Of a stretch of DNA of 64,000 nucleotides, positions 20,269 through 31,883 are shown one piece after another. The position numbers and the translations under genes were made by a program. Within the stretch, counting starts at the first letter, position 1, and the number at the start of each line of letters is the position of its first letter. Location of the stretch: contig CAJNDS010000743.1 in assembly GCA_905221605.1 (NCBI GenBank), forward strand, positions 1-64,000, given 5' to 3'. This DNA comes from Symbiodinium natans (lineage: Eukaryota > Sar > Dinophyceae > Suessiales > Symbiodiniaceae). The notes under the pieces were generated by a model. That model did not search any database and had not been told where the DNA came from. It saw only the letters and a program-made list of their open reading frames with translations.

Positions 20269-21340
20269 ACTTCATCAATGCTCGTGGCCATCGGCCTGAT
20301 CTCCGACGTGCCTGCCGCCTTCATAGCACCTTCAGCGAAGCCATCGAGGGCGTGGAAATTCTTGGAAAAATCCCAGTGTTCATTGACTGCTTCTTCTTGT
20401 GGCGAGCCATGATGCGTGAAGGGGGGGGGGGTGGTTGAGGTGGATTATGAACGGAGGGTCCCCCTCCCCTTTCCCGCCTGGGGTGGACCATAAAAAACAA
20501 AAAACGATACAGTCCCCCCAAACCCCCCCCCCCCTGGCCCTTTCCAGCTTATTTCAGGAGGGATATAGACAAGCGGGCGGGGAAGGGGCGGTGGCACAGC
20601 CCACGTGGTGTCTGTTCCAGAAGCTGCTACAACACGACGGCGGGTGAAAGAGAGGACAAGCGGTCACATGCGGGCTGTGCCTAGCCACGTTGGGCGTGCA
20701 ACATTCCTAGGGTCACTTCCCAAACTCAACTTGGGCATAAAACGTACAGTCAGGGTCCAGACGCCGGCAAAGACGCTCGCGCTAAAAAGTGACTGTCCGA
20801 AAGCCCTTCCGAGAGAACATGCTCTGTGACAGTCCCCCCCTCCTAGCCTTAAACCATCGAACCCCCCCCCCCCCCCAGAAGAAATGGCACTCCTAGTTCC
20901 ATCAGTCACCATTAGTCGATACCCTCGCAGTGGCATGTACGAATGGGAATCTCCCAAGCCTCCTACAAGGTCTTTAGTCTGCGGGCTGTGTCACGGAGGT
21001 CTGCACTGCCACTTGAACAGACTTCTGGCAACAAGACCATACAAGACTCCCCCCCACAGATTTTTCAAAAACCAAAACCAGTCCAGACCTATTTTTCGCT
21101 CCTCCACGCCCGACGCCAGCAGCCCTGGCATTTGCCACTGGATGAAGGTCGGCACGAACCAAGACCATTGCCAGAAAATCAAAGTTAGAGAGAGGCCTGT
21201 TACAGCTAGGTGGGTGTGAAAGTGCATCTCGTAACCTGTCCACGCATGCCAGTCCTGCACCGCTGAAGCCTTGATTCGCTCAAGCGAGCACCGCAAAATA
21301 TCGCAAAATTATCTGACGCGCCAGTGCCACTTTTGTTTGG
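20269..21340. other. no gene recognised; homopolymer tracts
   Basis: Holds poly-G at 20,420-20,430 and poly-C at 20,523-20,535 and 20,861-20,876. No supported exon. Confidence 0.5.
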
Positions 21341-21370
21341 CAGAGGGCACATGAAGGTGCGGAGTAGGCG

Positions 21371-22449
21371 TGTGCTGCATTGCAAGTCCTGGCAGGAGAA
21401 GGTCCCTCACTCGAGAGTTGGAGAGCAGGCTAGCGAGGCTAGTGACCCTGCCGCGCGATCACGCGCTATTCTGGGTCGTTTACCTTGCCAGCCGACATGT
21501 TGGCAGGAGGCCTCACGCTCGCAACATGCAGCCGGAAGCTCAGAACATTTCAAAACCTGTTCAGCATCCTCTTGTACTTCAGCACAGAAATCTTGAGTGA
21601 CTTTGTGGCCACTTGCACAGGCTTTGGCAGCAGAGAGACCCGATGGGTCAGGGCCATCTTCCGGGGGCGCGGCAGCAAACAAGGTCCAAGCACTGGGGGA
21701 AGAGGCGCCACATGCCAGCTGGTTCATGTGTGGGCAGCGGACCCGTGCACCTTTCTCAGGGCACGGCGCCAACAGCACTGCGGCAAGTGTCAGAGGTGCC
21801 AAGTCGTTTGTCGTTGATAGCCGGAGTATGAGAGCAATATGGCTGCCACTGATCGTTCCCTCCAGTGCGGGCACAGGAACGTGAGGGTAACGGCCTGGCT
21901 GCCGAGGTGTGTCAGTAAATGGCTCTTGCACAGAGGGCGTTTGAAGGTGCAGAGTTTCGAGGCGTGTGCTGCATGGAAAATCCTTGCAGGGGAGGGCCTC
22001 TCACTCGACAGCTACAGAGCAGGGCAGCGAGGCTACTGACCCTGCCGCGCGATCAAGCGTCACTTTGGGCCATTTACCCTGCACGTTTGCCGGAGGCCTC
22101 GCAGTCGCAACATGCAGCCGGATGCTCAGAACATTGCAAAATCTGTTCAGCACCATAGCGCGTCCTCTTTTACTTCAGTCAGCACAAAGAAATCTTGCGT
22201 GGTTTGGTGGCCGCTTGCACAGGCTTTGGCATCAGAGAGACCCGATGGGTCAGGGTCATCTTCCGCGGGCGCGGCAGCGAGCAAGGTCCAAGCACCGGGG
22301 GAAGAGGAGCCACAGCGGTTGGCTGATCATCGGACCAGTGACCAGTTTATCCAGTGCGGGCACAGGAACGTGAGGTTGACGGCCTGGCTGCCGAGGCACG
22401 TTTTCTGGATGACGCGGGTAACAATTGCGTTTAAAGGTGTTTTTAGGCG
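21371..22449. repeat. 1079-bp tandem unit, copy 1
   Basis: This unit contains two diverged subunits of the local repeat family (starting near 21,371 and 21,950) and is followed directly by a near-identical second copy offset by 1079 bases. Differences are single bases, for example TTCTGGGTC against TTCTGTGTC. Confidence 0.9.
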
Positions 22450-23262
22450 GGTGCTGCATTGCAAGTCCTGGCAGGAGAAGGTCCCTCACTCGAGAGTTGG
22501 AGAGCAGGCTAGCGAGGCTAGTGACCCTGCCGCGCGATCACGCGCTATTCTGTGTCGTTTACCTTGCCAGCCGACATGTTGGCAGGAGGCCTCACGCTCG
22601 CAACATGCAGCCGGAAGCTCAGAACATTTCAAAACCTGTTCAGCATCCTCTTGTACTTCAGCACAGAAATCTTGAGTGACTTTGTGGCCACTTGCACAGG
22701 CTTTGGCAGCAGAGAGACCCGATGGGTCAGGGCCATCTTCCGGGGGCGCGGCAGCAAACAAGGTCCAAGCACTGGGGGAAGAGGCGCCACATGCCAGCTG
22801 GTTCATGTGTGGGCAGCGGACCCGTGCACCTTTCTCAGGGCACGGCGCCAACAGCACTGCGGCAAGTGTCAGAGGTGCCAAGTCGTTTGTCGTTGATAGC
22901 CGGAGTATGAGAGCAATATGGCTGCCACTGATCGTTCCCTCCAGTGCGGGCACAGGAACGTGAGGGTAACGGCCTGGCTGCCGAGGTGTGTCAGTAAATG
23001 GCTCTTGCACAGAGGGCGTTTGAAGGTGCAGAGTTTCGAGGCGTGTGCTGCATGGAAAATCCTTGCAGGGGAGGGCCTCTCACTCGACAGCTACAGAGCA
23101 GGGCAGCGAGGCTATTGACCCTGCCGCGCGATCAAGCATCACTTTGGGCCATTTACCCTGCACGTTTGCCGGAGGCCTCGCAGTCGCAACATGCAGCCAG
23201 AAGCTCAGAACATTGCAAAATCTGTTCAGCACCATAGCGCGTCCTCTTTTACTTCAGCACAA
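22450..23262. repeat. 1079-bp tandem unit, copy 2 (truncated)
   Basis: Matches copy 1 to about CTTTTACTTCAG and then runs into unrelated sequence (AAACCTGGAAAACC). A 174-codon - strand frame is present in both copies, but it follows the repeat and is not evidence for a gene by itself. Confidence 0.9.
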
Positions 23263-24700
23263 AACCTGGAAAACCAAGTTGCCAAAACAAAATGCAACTG
23301 CTGAATTTGCAGGGTTTATGGGTCGGTTGTGTTTTTGTTTTTGGGAACCGAGCTTGTTGACATTTGTTGACCGTTTTTCTCGACCGTGATTTTCGAATCC
23401 CACAACAAGGGGTAAATGAAAAGATGGAGGTGGGAGGCTGCATTGTATTGTTGCCTTCAAGTCAACTCAACGTTGAAATACGCTGGTTTTTTGTTACGTT
23501 TGCACCCATTGACCACACGTCGGGGCATTCTTTTGCATGACAAGTCTGCTGGGAGATGGCAGTGTTTGATTACGTGGCCATGAATTCAAGAGTCTCATGC
23601 TTTTCATAGACCACGTCAGCGAATGAGCTTCAGCAAAGTGCATGACGCTATTGCAGCTGCGTGTGAAGTGTATGGCGCGCTCGACCTAGAATGTGTGGAA
23701 AAATGCCTGTGTGCTTGACAAGAACGGGTCACAATCCGCATATTTCCATCAGAATGTCAACATAGCTCACAATCTGTTACAGCATAACATAGCATAACCG
23801 CACAGAAAGGCATCATGCCGCTCTTCGCCAGATGAGTTGGTGCAGAGATTTCGCAGATGTACTTTGAAGACGGCTGTGCAGCCAAAAGGTTGCTGCACTG
23901 CACTGAGGCAGCACCAAAGACGGCTTCCAACATCGATGCATTCTCAATGTGCACATCCTACGCTTTTTTCCGCCACTTTACGTGATGTTACGCCAACTTT
24001 ACGCGTTTTTACGCAACGTTTTCTTTTGCAAAATCAGCTAAGACCGTGCTAAATGCGCGCAAAGCAACAAAATTCTAAGCATCGATTAAGTTTGCACCTG
24101 GGACGTACACTCGTGCAAGGGCTTCAGGATTTAGGAAGTTTTGCCTTCCGCATCCTGCATTGTCAAGCCTGCGGCCGAGGTTCGGAGGTTTGGAGCTAGA
24201 AGCCTTTAGTGCACTTGCCACGCCGAAGTTACATCAGCCTATGCCTATAGCCATACGGCCTCTGATCTCCGCCGAGTTTTTGTTCAATGATCATCTGAGT
24301 CATCTGTAGCCGAAAGCCCTTGTTTGAAAACCTCAATCCCAAAACGTTGTGGTTTGCTTCACATGGACGATCCCAACTGATGCAAACAATAGCACGGTAT
24401 GACTTTAGTGTCTGGCACTTAAAGCTTCTGGTTTCAGCTGTCGATCATGAATTTAAACACCCATGCGCATGCTATGCAGTGACTGGTCTTTGCGATAGCT
24501 GCAGCCCCAAACCCCACAAGGCCCTATCCCAAACTTGTCATCGTTGGTTCGGGTGGCTGCTTATAGCCAAAGCATATAGCAGTACCAAGTAAACCCGAAC
24601 CTACGCCGTCCAAAAGCATGTGCAGTTTTGAAGGTTCAGTTGCAAGTTTTTTGCCACTTTCCTGAAAGCGCTGGTTTTTGTAGAGTTGCTACTGTCATTT
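23263..24700. other. no gene recognised
   Basis: Unique-looking sequence between members of the repeat family. At 23,980-24,020 short TTTACGYNTTTTACGC-like repeats occur. No supported exon or RNA gene. Confidence 0.5.
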
Positions 24701-24709
24701 TGGCTCTCC

Positions 24710-25680
24710 GGGAAAGAAATCTTGAGTGACTTTGTGGTCACTTGCACAGGCTTTGGCAGCAGAGAGACCCGACGGGTCAGGGTCATCTTCCAGGGGCGCG
24801 GCAGCAAACAAGGTCCAAGCACTGGGGGAAGAGGCGCCACATGCCAACTGGCTCATGTGTGGGCAACGGACCCGTGTACCTTTCTCAGGGCACGGCGCCA
24901 ACAGCACAGCGGCAAGTGTCAGAGGTGCGAAGACGTTTGTCGTTGATAGCCGCAGTATGAGAGCAATATGGCAGCCAATGATCATTCCCTCCAGTGCGGG
25001 CACAGGAACGTGAGGTTAACGGCCTGGCTGCCGAGGTGTGTCAGTAAATGGCTCTTGCACAGAGGGCGTTTGAAGGTGCAGAGTTTCGAGGCGTGTGCTG
25101 CATGGAAAGTCCTGCCAGGGGAGGGTCCTTCACTCGACAGAGCAGGCTAGCGAGGCTATGGACCCTGCCGCGCGATAGTTTTCTACTTCACCACAAAACA
25201 CCTTGCGTGGCCTTGTGGCCACCTGCACAGGCCTTGGCAGCACGGAGACCCGATGGCTCAGGGTCATCTTCGGCGCGCGAGGCAGCAAGCAAGGTCCAAT
25301 TGATCCGTAGACCAGTGACCAGTCTGCATTACTGTGCATTTTGCTCAGGACTCGACATCAACAGCACAGCGGCAAGCGTCAGAGGTGCGAAGTCGTTGTC
25401 GTTAATGGCTGCAGCATGAGAGCAATATGGCATCTTATGATGGTTCCCTCCAGTGCGTGCACAGGAACATGAGGTTGACAGCCTGGCTGCTCAGGTCTGT
25501 CAGTGGATGACTCTTTCAGAGAGGGGGCGGAGTTTCGAGGCATGAGCTGCATGGCTGGTCCTGACAGGAGCGGGTCCCTCACTCTGCAAAGCAGGCAGGC
25601 GACCCCGCTGCACGATCAAGAGTCATTCTGGGTCATTTACCCTGTCAGTCGGCGTGTCGGCAGGAGGCCTCACGCTCGCC
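24710..25680. repeat. dispersed repeat family, two further copies
   Basis: The first copy (24,710-25,110) is close to the 21.6-22.0 kb unit. The second (25,110-25,680) is more diverged and lacks part of the middle. Landmarks: GGGTCATCTTC, CAACAGCACAGCGGCAAG and CACAGGAAC[GA]TGAGG. Confidence 0.8.
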
Positions 25681-26028
25681 ACATGCAGCCATATAACTTC
25701 ACCTTATCAGAGCATCTTTTCATAGCAGCCGCTGTCCTCCGCAAAGATCTCGCACGGACTTGTGGAGGCTGCGGCAGCCGAGCCAGTCGATGTGTCTCCT
25801 TCATCTTCGGCACGGCTGAAGAACGGAGAGGTGCGTCATTCACAGCATTGGCAGCTTTCCGCACTTCTACACGCGTATGACGCGTCATCGAGCTGAAGAA
25901 TCCCAAAGCCAGTGCTGGGCAGTGATGGAGGGGGTGGAGGAGTGCTAATCGAGCCACCCGGCCGGCCGGTAGCCTCCAAACTGTATTTAATGGCAATGAA
26001 TGGGTGCTGATGTCAGGTAAGCCCGAAG

Positions 26029-26637
26029 GTGAACGTTGCCAGCCAGACGGAGAAGAAAGACGAGAATGAAAGGCACGAAGAGGCCACACAGACCTTGAAT
26101 CTGGGAATGGAGGCTGGCACCCAAACCCAGGACCGAGAGAGCCCCATGTCCAGATGTCCAATGTCCAGAAATGTCAACAAAAAGAACCATTTCGTGCTCC
26201 GAGGAGATCCAGCAGCCAGAGGCAACTTTGGGCACATTGGGCACCATCTTCCAGCCACCAGGGTCACCAGGGTGTGGTTCTTGAAGACTCGGTGGCCTAC
26301 ATAACCGATCTCTGAGATTGAGCGCAACAAAGCTGCCATTTTTTGGTCAACCATCAGGTCTGAAGCTCTGCAAGCAGAGGACGCGCGCGCACTGCAGGCC
26401 AAGCAAGCGACCTTCAGAGATTTAGACCTTGAAATTTCCAAAGACAGGCACAAGAAATGGAGGGCTTCAAAGAAACGATGGTGCGGGGCTCGCTTTCAGT
26501 CTGCTATCACCCCCACTCCTGTCAAGTGAGCAGCATGTGAGGATCTGGTGCATGAACGCATCCGCCGCTTCTCTCAGAGCTCGCAGTCCTCACAACAGCA
26601 GAGCTCTTCCACAGCCCCAGCCTCCGAGGTCGATTGA
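26029..26637 (+). CDS. 3' part of a TQT-motif coiled-coil protein
   Basis: Three exons are seen. 26029-about 26140 follows CCGAAG|G and contains NVASQTEKKDENERHEEATQ, then LNLGMEAGTQTQD, giving three SQT/TQT triplets 15-16 residues apart. 26317-26463 follows TCTGAG and is helical (EALQAEDARALQAKQATFRD) with a GC donor. 26542-26637 follows TGTGAG|G, starts DLVHERIRRFSQSSQSSQQQ and ends in TGA after a Ser/Gln tail. TQT triplets in disordered regions are the core of binding sites for the dynein light chain LC8, which often lie in arrays next to coiled coils; that role is inferred. Upstream exons were not found, and the repeat family lies directly before it. Confidence 0.45.
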
Positions 26638-27799
26638 TGATTTGCCTGGAATGCATTGAACGCATCATGGTGTGCCGTGCTGTCAGAGCTGTGCCGTGCC
26701 AGGCCGAGGCACAAGGCGTGACGCAGCCGTTGGAGTCAACTGTGGCGCAGCAGTCTGGCGTGGTGGGCACGGCCAACGGCACGGCCAACGTGGCCGGCGT
26801 GCACGAGACGGGCGTGGCCTCCGGAGATGTGGGAAGGCGCAGGACCAGCGCGCCCGACCTCCTCCTTCCTCCGCTTGTCTGCCAGGCCTCGCTCCATGTC
26901 CGTCTTCATGAAGGCCGTGGCCTATCGGCCTGTCACTTGTGGAACGCTTGTGCATCTGTGTGCATCTTGAATGAGGTTGAGATGCGTTTTAGAATATCTT
27001 TTGCCATAACTTTTTCGAGCCATGACTAGAGAGCCATAGAGGTGCCCAGCAGCCTGCAGCAGCGGGTCCCATCGAAAAAGCAGCGGAGGCATCCCGGCAG
27101 TCACGGGATCTCACAAGTCATCTCCGCATATCAAGAGAATCAAGAGTTCTAGCCAAAAGAAGGCGACGCCGTCGAATCCGGGCTTCGATGCGCTTTCTGA
27201 ACAAAGCCCCTGAGGAGTGTGTTTGAGAGGGTGCAGTACGTGGTGGGAGTCGGAGAGTGGGCTCGACAGAAAAAGAAGCTGAGATGAAGTTTGGCAGGAC
27301 GCCAACCCAGTAGGCGCACACATCGAGTTCAAGTGACTCAAGATGGTTTGCGTTGAGCTGTGGATCTTTGCAGTCTTTGCAGTCTTTGCATGTGTTTGCT
27401 TTCCTGTGGGCCCGGATCTCTTGTAAGATCCTGCCATCCAGAGGTGGACACACGGCAATCACTGCGGATCTGGCGGAGCTGGGGCTGGGATCTCGGAGTT
27501 ACCATAAGCCCACTTATTCTGTGTTCATGGGTCATATGGGTCTCTCGTTTAGCAATAATCAGTAAAAATCATACTAAACAGTACTAAACATGGCGGGCGT
27601 TTCTCCTTTCTTCGACGGTCTTTCTGGGGATTTAGCCCCACCTCCGGCATGCCTTCACCGACATCGAGCACATCCCACCGAAGTGAGAAGACGACGTGGT
27701 CTGCGACGGCAGGGGACGTCAGCAGATGTAGAACGACGGCACGCGCAATGTGAGATGTTTTCGCGTGGGGGCACCATGGGCACCACGGCGACCACTAAC
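26638..27799. other. 3' flank, no gene recognised
   Basis: Probably 3' untranslated and intergenic DNA. A 9-bp repeat (TCTTTGCAG, about three copies) lies at 27,364-27,391. A basic - strand frame at 27118-27462 (ends RIEARIRRRRLLLARTLDSL) is possible but unsupported. Confidence 0.45.
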
Positions 27800-28330
27800 T
27801 GATGTTGCCTCACCCCACTTGCTTTTCCAGAAGAGCAAATTGATGTTGCGCCACCTGCCCAACTAGTGTCCCGGAAAAGTTAATGAATGGATTGCCTCAC
27901 TCGCAGGGCCTCACTTGCAGGCTTGCCTCACTGGCCCCCTCCGTCCCGCTTGCCCCGTTTGCCTCTCATGCCTTCAACGATTTACCTCACGCCCGGTGTG
28001 GAGCCAGGGCAACATGGGGCAAGTGCGGCAAGTCGGTCACCCCCCCTTCCCACCCCTACCCCCGTCCAACCGACTTCCAACTCCCAATCGCTGCTATGGC
28101 TTTTTAACGGCAAGGGGGGGCAGGCTCTGACCCTACCCACAAGTCTGCCTCAAAGCGGGCTGTCCTTGAGGCAGACTTGTGGCTAGGGGCCAGGGCCGCA
28201 CCACTAAACAAGAGGCAAGCGGGGCAAGCGGCAGAAATCGTTTAGCGCAAGTTGGACCATGTCGTTTTCCGCTAAGGGACCAGAGCAAGTGGGGCAAGCA
28301 GGGCAAGCGGCAGAAAACAGTTCGTTGTGC
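27800..28330. repeat. degenerate fold-back repeat with hairpin centre
   Basis: Left side carries CCTCACCCCACTTGC, CGCTTGCCCCGTTTGCC and similar. Right side carries the complementary type (GGCAAGCGGGGCAAGCGG, GAGCAAGTGGGGCAAGC). At the centre 28137-28153 and 28166-28182 are perfect 17-bp inverted arms (CCACAAGTCTGCCTCAA) around a 12-base loop. It may be a decayed fold-back or MITE-like element; terminal repeats and target duplication were not resolved. Confidence 0.55.
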
Positions 28331-28589
28331 AGGTACCTATTAGTCCCGCTTCCTGGAAGTCCTCACTGGATGTCCTGGCAGCCTAGTACGTCTGGCATCC
28401 TGTCTGGCCAACCCAGGTCCTCGAATTCTAATAAATCCTGGTGACCATCTACTGACCGAGTATGTGTTGGCATGGCTTCCATGACAAAGAATCCTGGCGA
28501 AGCTTCGCTGGGATCTACATGAGCGACCGCTTTTATTACGTTGCAGGAGGTTTCTTGTGGCGGAGATAAAAACCTTATGTCATGCCTGA

Positions 28590-28955
28590 AACCTCGGAAA
28601 GCGATAGGCCCCCCCCAAAAGCGATACCCTGAATCTTGAACCTAGAAGTCGTTCTGCAACAATGCGGGGCTGGGTGTTATTCCAGAGCGATACTCAAAGC
28701 GATAACCCTACGATACCCATTTGGCCACCCGAAGAGCTGGGCAAAGGCCCTGGCCCAGGTTGAGGGTTCGAGGTTTAGGATATGGATTTGTTTATAGGTC
28801 CTGAAGAAAGGAACGGGTTTAGGAATTCAAGAGTTTTCACGGTAGGGTTGCAGGTTTCGGGTCTCATATGCAGTAAAGCGATAGGTTTTCGTAGCAGCAT
28901 TGAGTTAAAGTCCCATAAAGCGATAGGGCCCCCCCCAAAAGCGATACCCCATGAT
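28590..28955. repeat. AGCGATA motif cluster with poly-C
   Basis: The heptamer AGCGATA occurs about seven times. Twice (near 28,600 and 28,920) it is arranged as AAAGCGATAGG, a C-run, then AAAAGCGATACC. Confidence 0.7.
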
Positions 28956-29385
28956 TTTTTAATTAGCATTTACATAAGATTTTTTGCGGCTGCTCACATG
29001 GTGGATCATGGTGGAGTGCAAACTTTGCAGGACCTGCTTCTGATGCAACTGATTGTAGGTTTGGGACCTGGGGGCTGTCAAAGTAGCGCACCTGGAGGTA
29101 ACCTGGGACAGGACATCTTGTTTCAGCATCATGTGAGAGTCATGTGGGTACTGTAAGCATTCAAAGCACTCTTCGGGCAGTCGCCGGGGCAATCCTGGCT
29201 TTCGCGATTTTTTTGCTCGGCATGTTCATTTTCAATCTCCGAGTCCGGCTCACCCCCTGCTGGCTAGAAGGTCCTTAGCGTCTTCCGATTCCGAGGAGTC
29301 CTTGGAGGCAAGATTGCACAGGCGTGTGCTAGCTGTTGGACCATCTTTAGGACAGCTTTGGTGAGGTTGCGGACTGCAGCCAGCA

Positions 29386-29583
29386 GAGCACTTTGAGTTC
29401 CACAAGCTGGCAGGTGATGTGGCACCAGCACTTGCACAGGAGCATATTCACAATGTCACGTCTGCCACCGCTTCAGGAGCTGCCCTCGCAGATCTTGACT
29501 TGGCTCAAGGAGAACTTGATGCAGCCCGGAGCTTGCGAGCGGCACACACATTTCAACACATATCAATCGTCACATGGCATTGA
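29386..29583 (+). CDS. candidate terminal exon, unidentified
   Basis: A 65-codon frame ending in TGA, with a possible acceptor CTGCAG just upstream. It reads EHFEFHKLAGDVAPALAQEH and later AALADLDLAQGELDAARSLR, an Ala/Leu/Asp-rich helical composition. No domain recognised. Confidence 0.3.
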   Translation, partial: EHFEFHKLAGDVAPALAQEHIHNVTSATASGAALADLDLAQGELDAARSLRAAHTFQHISIVTWH

Positions 29584-30873
29584 GTAAGAGCCGAAGGTCC
29601 GGGGAATCAGAGGCACATGGTGGCATGGGCCGTACTGGAGCTGCAGGTGAATTGCGCTGGCGGTGCATTTTTTTGCGGATTTGTGCAAGTTCCGAGGCAT
29701 GTCCTGGGAGCCAACACCCCTAGTGGCCTGGCCGGAGCTCTCTGAAGATCAGAGGCCTGAGACAGGGCACTACGTCTTCACACATGTCACGTGCATGGGC
29801 CCAAGTGCTGCGTCGTTATCTGTGGTTTTGTCAGGTTGCGTCTGGTCCAGGGCTGACTTGGTGCACAATTCACATGCGGCATGGGCAGCTCGAATGCAGC
29901 GTGGTGCGTGATGCAACCTGACAATCGCCCAGGTCAGTGACTTCGAACATTTCTTGGAGGCACTCTCACTTACGCTCGAAGCTTGTTGAGGCATCTTGCA
30001 CGTCCAGACGCGTCCAGGCTGGTCTTTGCCGGCCGAAGCCATCCAAGTACGAGCTGTCACAAAAGTTAAGGCAGCAGACATCAGCAGACAGCGAACAAGT
30101 GCTTTTTCTGAGCGAGTGAGCTTTTGGCAAGGGAGCGGTTACATCATAGCGAACCTCCCGACGGCAGGCCAAGTGCTGAATAGAATGCCACTGCCTCTTT
30201 GCTCGTTGGAACAAATGCATGAGGAAAAGCAAACGGCCTTTCAAGCCTTGTGATCTCTTTTCATCTCTGTCCCAGCTTTGCGCGTTATCTTGCGATTCCC
30301 CTCGAAAGCAACAGGCGCCGCAGAGATGCAGGCCCGCTCACGAGCCGGAACCATGAGCCCAGCACTCGCTCAATGCTCGCTCAAGCTTTTGTCGGAACGC
30401 GGCGCAGGAGCACCGCTCTACGAGTTCCCACTCAATGTGCCCAGCTTCATGCAAGCTTCCACTGCGCTGTTCAGTTCGCTGCTGATCTGTGGACTTACCG
30501 CGACTGCATGCATGTGACTGCCAAGGTGGAGCCGGTGCTCGCACCTCAGCCTTTTTTTCTCATTTTCACAGAGATACAGTTACAGTTCTTCTTGCTGCTG
30601 GAACGACTGCACTCAGTTCCAATTGGAATTGGCTGGAATGGTGTCGGCTTGTCTTCAGTATAATATCTTTCTGCATGAGAGGCAGATCTCAGCACAGCTT
30701 CGCCGGGCCATGGCCTCCGAATGGCTGCAGCGCAAGGCGAGATCGCGTGTGCACTTTTGCTGCCTTCTCTCTTTCGTCGTCTTTACATATGCCTCTCGCT
30801 ACTCTCGGGACTCTAAATATCCCAGCAGGATGCTTGGACCTCTATAGATATCTCAAGATCACTCTCCTTTCAG
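29584..30873. other. unassigned, possible small exons
   Basis: Several frames on both strands are open for 60-140 codons (for example + 30250-30663 with AADLWTYRDCMHVTAKVEPV), but none has a recognisable domain or a clear splice frame. Confidence 0.4.
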
Positions 30874-31503
30874 GAGCGGGGCCTGCCAAGCCCAAGGCGC
30901 AGGGAGGAGCGGTCGCCACGCGAGAATCTCGAGCCCGGCTTCTCTCCAGCTCGCCGCCGAAGCAGCGACCGTGGGAGAAGTGGCAGAAGTGGGAACCGAA
31001 GTCAAAGTGTGCTGCGAGTCGGGCAAGAACACACGGCCTCACGCTCTCCGGAGCATCCGGAGCGGGAGCCTCAGACAATCTCAGACCTTTTGCTAGAGAA
31101 GCTCAAGCGAACTTGCAGACCAAAGAAGAGTGATCGTTTATCGCAGAATGTTGAAAGTGCAGCGATATGCGATTCAAGGCGTGTTCCGATGGCCGAGTTC
31201 GTGCCTGATTTTGAGGGCATGGGCAGCCGCAGCCCACACCGATCACGGGAGCCTCGCCCGAGCCGACCTCTTGCTGCGCAGGGCCCACGCGGCTCGCTGG
31301 GCTCACTGGCCCCTGTGGGAAAGCCTCTTGATCTCCAGCGCGCAAGTGTGGCAAGGAGGGAGCGCAGGAGACCCACGGCTGAACGCCTGACAGAGCTCGC
31401 CGCAGACTCATGTTCAGCTAGTCGACAGCCACTTGAAATTATCCTACCAATTCCTACTGTACCGCAAGTCACTTCACATTGCAGGAGGTCCCTTGCGCCC
31501 TGA
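30874..31503 (+). CDS. Arg/Ser-rich terminal exon
   Basis: A good acceptor (CTCTCCTTTCAG|G) opens a 209-codon frame that ends in TGA. The N-terminal 60 residues are Arg/Ser/Glu-rich (PSPRRREERSPRENLEP, RRRSSDRGRSGRSGNRSQS). A short helix, ISDLLLEKLKRTCRPKKSD, follows, then MAEFVPDFEGMGSRSPHRSR and another basic tail. RS-rich segments occur in splicing and RNA-binding proteins, but no RRM or zinc finger is visible in this exon. The opposite strand is open too, though Gly/Pro low complexity dominates there. Preceding exons are unknown. Confidence 0.4.
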   Translation, partial: ERGLPSPRRREERSPRENLEPGFSPARRRSSDRGRSGRSGNRSQSVLRVGQEHTASRSPEHPEREPQTISDLLLEKLKRTCRPKKSDRLSQNVESAAICDSRRVPMAEFVPDFEGMGSRSPHRSREPRPSRPLAAQGPRGSLGSLAPVGKPLDLQRASVARRERRRPTAERLTELAADSCSASRQPLEIILPIPTVPQVTSHCRRSLAP

Positions 31504-31852
31504 GGCATATGCTTTGGCAGCAGTCGTAGCAAACACCAGGAGGCCCCGGGAACGCGGCACCGTGCTTGTTGCCATTGTACATCATTGTACCACGCGCTGA
31601 TGCAGCGTGCCTCGACGTGCACTTTGTTGCAGCGCGCTGTTGGTCTTCGATGGTTTTTGATTTGAGTCCTTCCATGTGATGTTGAAATGTTCAATGAGTC
31701 GATGTCAGTCGTTTGGAGACTGGCTGCTAGCGCATGAGTCCCGTTTTTGTTCCCTTGGTGCGGCTTGGCTGGGCTTGGCTTGGCTCCGTTTCTTTTTTTG
31801 CTCAAATTATTGGGGGGGTGGGGGGGGGGGATCCAAGGCAAGGGGCCTGCGA

Positions 31853-31883
<31 letters not shown>

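Noticed and set aside
21407-23010. A pair of almost identical 174-codon - strand frames that might be a duplicated gene
   Set aside because: The identity reflects the 1079-bp duplication. The more diverged family members at 19, 22 and 25 kb break the frame, so no selection for coding is visible.
24690-24712. TCATTTTGGCTCT as a second relict spliced leader
   Set aside because: Only about eleven bases match and it runs into a repeat-family copy instead of a start codon.
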